From Amorphochlora amoebiformis (taxonomy: Eukaryota; Cercozoa; Chlorarachniophyceae): DNA of 64,000 bases. The translations under genes and the position numbers were made by a program. The number at the start of each line of letters is the position of its first letter. The stretch's first letter is position 1. The stretch spans positions 186,001-250,000 of the forward strand of contig BAAHQB010000145.1 of assembly GCA_054601695.1 (NCBI GenBank), written 5' to 3'. This document shows positions 1 through 64,000 of this stretch, piece by piece. Under the pieces are notes generated by a model. That model saw only the letters and a program-made list of their open reading frames with translations, did no database searches and had not been told where the DNA came from.

Positions 1-107
1 ATATAATCGATGTACATATGTAATGTGTTATGCAAGTTATTACTCTATATATATATGTATATTATTTTATCACTGTACATATGTAATGTGCTATGCAAGT
101 TATTACT

Positions 108-159
<52 letters not shown>

Positions 160-208
160 GTACATATGTTATGTACTATGCAAGTTATTATTCCTCAGGG
201 AGTGAAGT

Positions 209-246
<38 letters not shown>

Positions 247-334
247 CATATATATATTATATATATATATATATAAATATATATATGCATATGTATATAA
301 TACATATATATATATATATACATATATAAATATA

Positions 335-13097
<12,763 letters not shown>

Positions 13098-13376
13098 CAC
13101 GCTGTTAGGGAGATACCGAGTCGTTCCGAAGGGTAGGGGTCTCGCAGTCCGAAGTTGGTACAGAAGGCGCTGTCACAGATAATCACAGATGATATTGAAA
13201 ATTATTAGAGGTTATATCAACATCTCTTAGAGTACATGAGCCTGAGTCACACTTTAGATTTGGGATATAGACTTAGGTAAGATCACCGGGTTTAGATTGG
13301 GATCAAAGCCGTGACAGTTGCAGAGTCGGGCGCTCTGTATATGTATATCAAGCGTGACGTAACGCCAAATCACACT
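13098..13376. promoter_or_regulatory. divergent promoter region between the permease and CRYZL1-like genes
   Basis: The two start codons face away from each other across 279 bases. This is one of the few stretches of the window free of (TA)n and telomere repeat, which fits a functional, constrained region. It contains TGACGTAA at 13355-13362, a bZIP/CRE-like palindromic core, 15 bases before the plus-strand ATG. No clear TATA box was assigned. Shared regulation of the two genes is inferred from the layout alone. Confidence 0.6.
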
Positions 13377-30007
<16,631 letters not shown>

Positions 30008-30011
30008 ATAA

Positions 30012-30082
<71 letters not shown>

Positions 30083-30125
30083 GAATCATCTATACTCAGG
30101 GATGACTATCGTATATAAAGTATAA

Positions 30126-30878
30126 ATAAATACATGTATATTCAGCAAAGCAAACATCTGCGCTAAGTGAGGCACTGGAGAGTACAGGGCTTAATTGACG
30201 GCTACATATGCAATACATTATTCGTACATATTCGAAGAAATAGCGAATTATTATTATTATTGAGAGATATGATGAGATAAATTAGGTATATTTGCCAAGT
30301 TAATCGAATATGCGTCATCACGGTAGGATACTTCTTTGACGAGATATGTATATACCAGTGCGTAGGATTAGGGTGACCCTTTGATTGTATGGAATATTAC
30401 AGTCTGTGTCTCACAGTTTTTATCACATACACATGTACGCAAACGTTGAAACTTGATGCGTACGTACGTATACTCCGTATATTAAATATAATACTACTAG
30501 ACTTAGAAATATAGCAAAAGTGATGGGTTAATGACTCGAATTCAATATTCATGTGTCTCAGATATATCCGATAGTATGATGTAGTAATTATTTAATGCTA
30601 ATGACCGACATGAATCTAGTGATCTAGAGTCTAGCTATAGCTAGTATGGCTGGTTGAGCGCCGACAGTATGATCTCACCAGCCACCGCAGAGGTCCAGTG
30701 CGTACGTTTAGCCTTTAGTAGTACGTACGTATATTTAAGGTTATGTATATGTGTAATGTGAGGTCTGAATTATGTATCCGGCATAGTATAATTGCTAGAT
30801 GTGATATACATGATATATCATGATATATAATACGTAATACATTTAGTGTACCAGATAACAGTATATCTAGAATATATA

Positions 30879-30943
<65 letters not shown>

Positions 30944-31968
30944 CATACTTTATGTATGGTTTATCTAGCATACCATTCTCATTAGTCTAAATACTAGAAA
31001 TAGCATACATGCGCATGTTTATCACTGACTATGTAGACTATGGGGTAGTTATTATATCATAATGACTAGATATACGTATACGACTATATATGTCTACGCA
31101 TGTCATGGTACGCATCTAACTAGATCTAAGCATGTGCACCGCAACTAGCATACGACTGCATGTTTACGCATGGTACGCATCTAAGCATGCGCACCGCAAC
31201 TAGCATACGACTATATGCTTAATCACATGGTACGCATCTAAGCATGCGCACTGCAACTAACTCTAGCAACTAGCATACATCATCTGACTGCAATGAATAT
31301 CACTATATATCTTATCACATGTGCCAAGAAACCGATATTAATAACACTTCGAACATGATAAATCATGAACTTCTTTCTACTCTACCTTGACCAGCCCGAG
31401 AGATGCATAAGGCCGTGCGAACGCACTCACGTGATAATCTATCGATAATCGTTGCTTCTCTAACAGTACTTAGGGTCTAGTACTAGTAGTAGGGTACTAC
31501 TAGTATCAGTGGTAGAAAATCTTGTAACTAAGAGTAAGAAAGAACAATCCGAAGTTTGCTATAGTAGAGAGGGGGTTCTGCATTGCTACTCTTTGGGCTG
31601 AGCGGATGATGGCAAGCACGCTCTCGGGTATAAGTTCTCGGGTTCATTTTGACACTTGTTCCGGACCTCAAACGGGGGGCGGGGGGGGGGGTACGGACGG
31701 ATTTATTTCTAGTTTTTCTTTCGTCACCGAAATGGATGCTGGTTGGGGAGAGAGGAAGAGAGGAAAAACTCTAATATTTTATTCCGCAACTCGATTATAT
31801 CTTAGGAGGAAAGAATAAGAGGAAGAGAGGAGGAAGAGAAGAGAGGATGAAGAGAATTACTTATTCTCGATCTGAGTCGAAAATTTCGCGAGGAGGAAGA
31901 AGGAACCGAGCGAAAAAATAAGAAAAATAGAGCATCTCATATTTCCACTTGGAACCAAAAAAAGTAGG

Positions 31969-32011
<43 letters not shown>

Positions 32012-32268
32012 TGGAGACATTTAACCATAGCGGAGAAGAAAATAGTAACACACATTTCGTTGGGGTAAGATAGACATTGATTTAGACTGCACATTCAAGA
32101 CGACATGCAGTGCAATATGCGATTTTTGTCACATTTGTAGCACACAATTGTAGAGGAGAAGGGTCATGAACGAATTTTTATCTTTTTTTTTTTTTTTTCA
32201 ATTCTTCAATGGTAATATTTATTATTAGTTCGGTCGGGTTCTTTTCGTTAGTTTTTCGGGTGTTTGGA

Positions 32269-32306
<38 letters not shown>

Positions 32307-32899
32307 TGTATATTTATACATATTTTTTTTTTTTTTTTTTTTTGGTAATGTTTTTGTGCTTTCATTGGTTTTTGTTTGTTCTTTGGTGATGTTGTAGTTA
32401 GTTGGTATACTTTTTTGAATTTATATATGCACGTATATTCATATGTATGTACGTATTAATTACAGGTAAATATACACATATGTATTTATTCGCACTCAAA
32501 CACACATATATATATATATATATATTATATATTTATACCATATATATATATATTTATATCATATATATATATATATATATTTATATCATATATATATATG
32601 TATATGTATATACAAAAGAAGAAAACGCACTGTACTGTAAACCTAAATCATACCAATAATTCACTACTAATCAAAAAGCAAAAAAAGTGAACTACTTATT
32701 CGTCACAACAGAGCCGAAAAAAAAAAACTAAAAAAAAAAAAAAAAACCGAACAAAAATATCCCGAAAAAAAAAAACAGAAAAAAAAAAAGAGCGACAGAA
32801 AACTAGAGGAAGACAAAAGAGGAACGAAAAAAAAAAAAGAGAAAAAAAAATAAAAAAGCGGCTTATGTTTCGAGGAGACTGGGAGAGCCCTAAGGTCCA
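30126..32899. other. tail-to-tail intergenic region
   Basis: About 2.8 kb of mostly unique AT-rich sequence between the 3' ends of two convergent genes. It includes a short family of repeats around GCATCTAAGCATGCGCACCG (31105-31265), a run of G near 31676-31691, purine-rich stretches (31800-31930) and long A or T homopolymers (32178-32200, 32325-32345, 32710-32860). An open reading of 70 codons at 31606-31818 and a reverse reading near 32040 are present, but neither has family resemblance or convincing codon pattern, so neither is called. Polyadenylation signals for both genes probably lie at its edges. Confidence 0.6.
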
Positions 32900-63645
<30,746 letters not shown>

Positions 63646-63784
63646 TATATATATATATATATTGTATATATATATATATATATATTGTATATATATATGT
63701 ATGTATATATATATATATATATATATATCAGTGACGTTCGGGGGAAGCTTCTCAAATATATGTATAATATATGTATATAAATAT

Positions 63785-63837
<53 letters not shown>

Positions 63838-64000
63838 GCACATAGAATATATATATATACACATACATATACATATATATATACATATGTGCATACATGT
63901 GTATGGTACACACATACACATAATATATATTACATACATACACACATACATACACACACACATACATGCATACATACATACACACACACACACACATACA

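Noticed and set aside
31606-31818. 70-codon plus-strand open reading in the intergenic region
   Set aside because: Poly-Gly from a G-run, no family match, no splice context; expected by chance in 2.8 kb.

Overview
This window is nuclear DNA from an intron-dense unicellular eukaryote that I cannot place more precisely. It holds three protein-coding genes whose exons are only about 12-290 bases long, set in introns built almost wholly from (TA)n microsatellites and TTAGGG/CCCTAA telomere-type repeat. Long low-complexity readings rich in Ile-Tyr, Asn-Pro, Gly-Leu or Arg-Val are repeat translations, not genes. I traced the genes by finding short islands of unique sequence bounded by GT and AG, translating them, and requiring the splice phase to carry over from island to island.

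Layout. (1) 335-13097, minus strand: a 25-exon purine permease of the AzgA (adenine/guanine/hypoxanthine) family, complete from start codon to a likely stop. (2) 13098-13376: a short non-repetitive divergent promoter region. (3) 13377-30007, plus strand: a 20-exon zinc-less quinone oxidoreductase-like (MDR) protein that matches animal CRYZL1 along its whole length; CRYZL1 is the FERRY complex subunit Fy-4 in humans. (4) 30126-32899: tail-to-tail intergenic region without a convincing gene. (5) 32900-63323, minus strand: a gene of at least 42 exons for a polytopic (about seven-helix) membrane protein with a cytoplasmic EF-hand region and a long Ser/Gly-rich tail. Its 5' end may lie beyond the right edge.

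Two genome-scale oddities stand out. First, many introns consist of telomere repeat that supplies its own splice sites: GTTAGG donors when the G-rich strand is sense; a recurring GTAACCCTAACC donor with CCCTAG, CCGTAG or AACCAG acceptors when the C-rich strand is sense. Second, beside very many exons lie 1-13 tandem, decaying copies of just one exon edge with its splice site, each separated by (TA)n. Other intronic items are a 19-unit 13-bp satellite carrying a consensus 5' splice site in every unit, a dispersed hairpin-bearing element shared by introns of two genes, a 72-bp (CG)n tract, a (ATT)n block and a 1.4-kb polypurine/polypyrimidine block.

The three genes share no obvious pathway; their common feature is the extreme intron architecture. 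Gene models rest on reading alone, with no transcript or database support.
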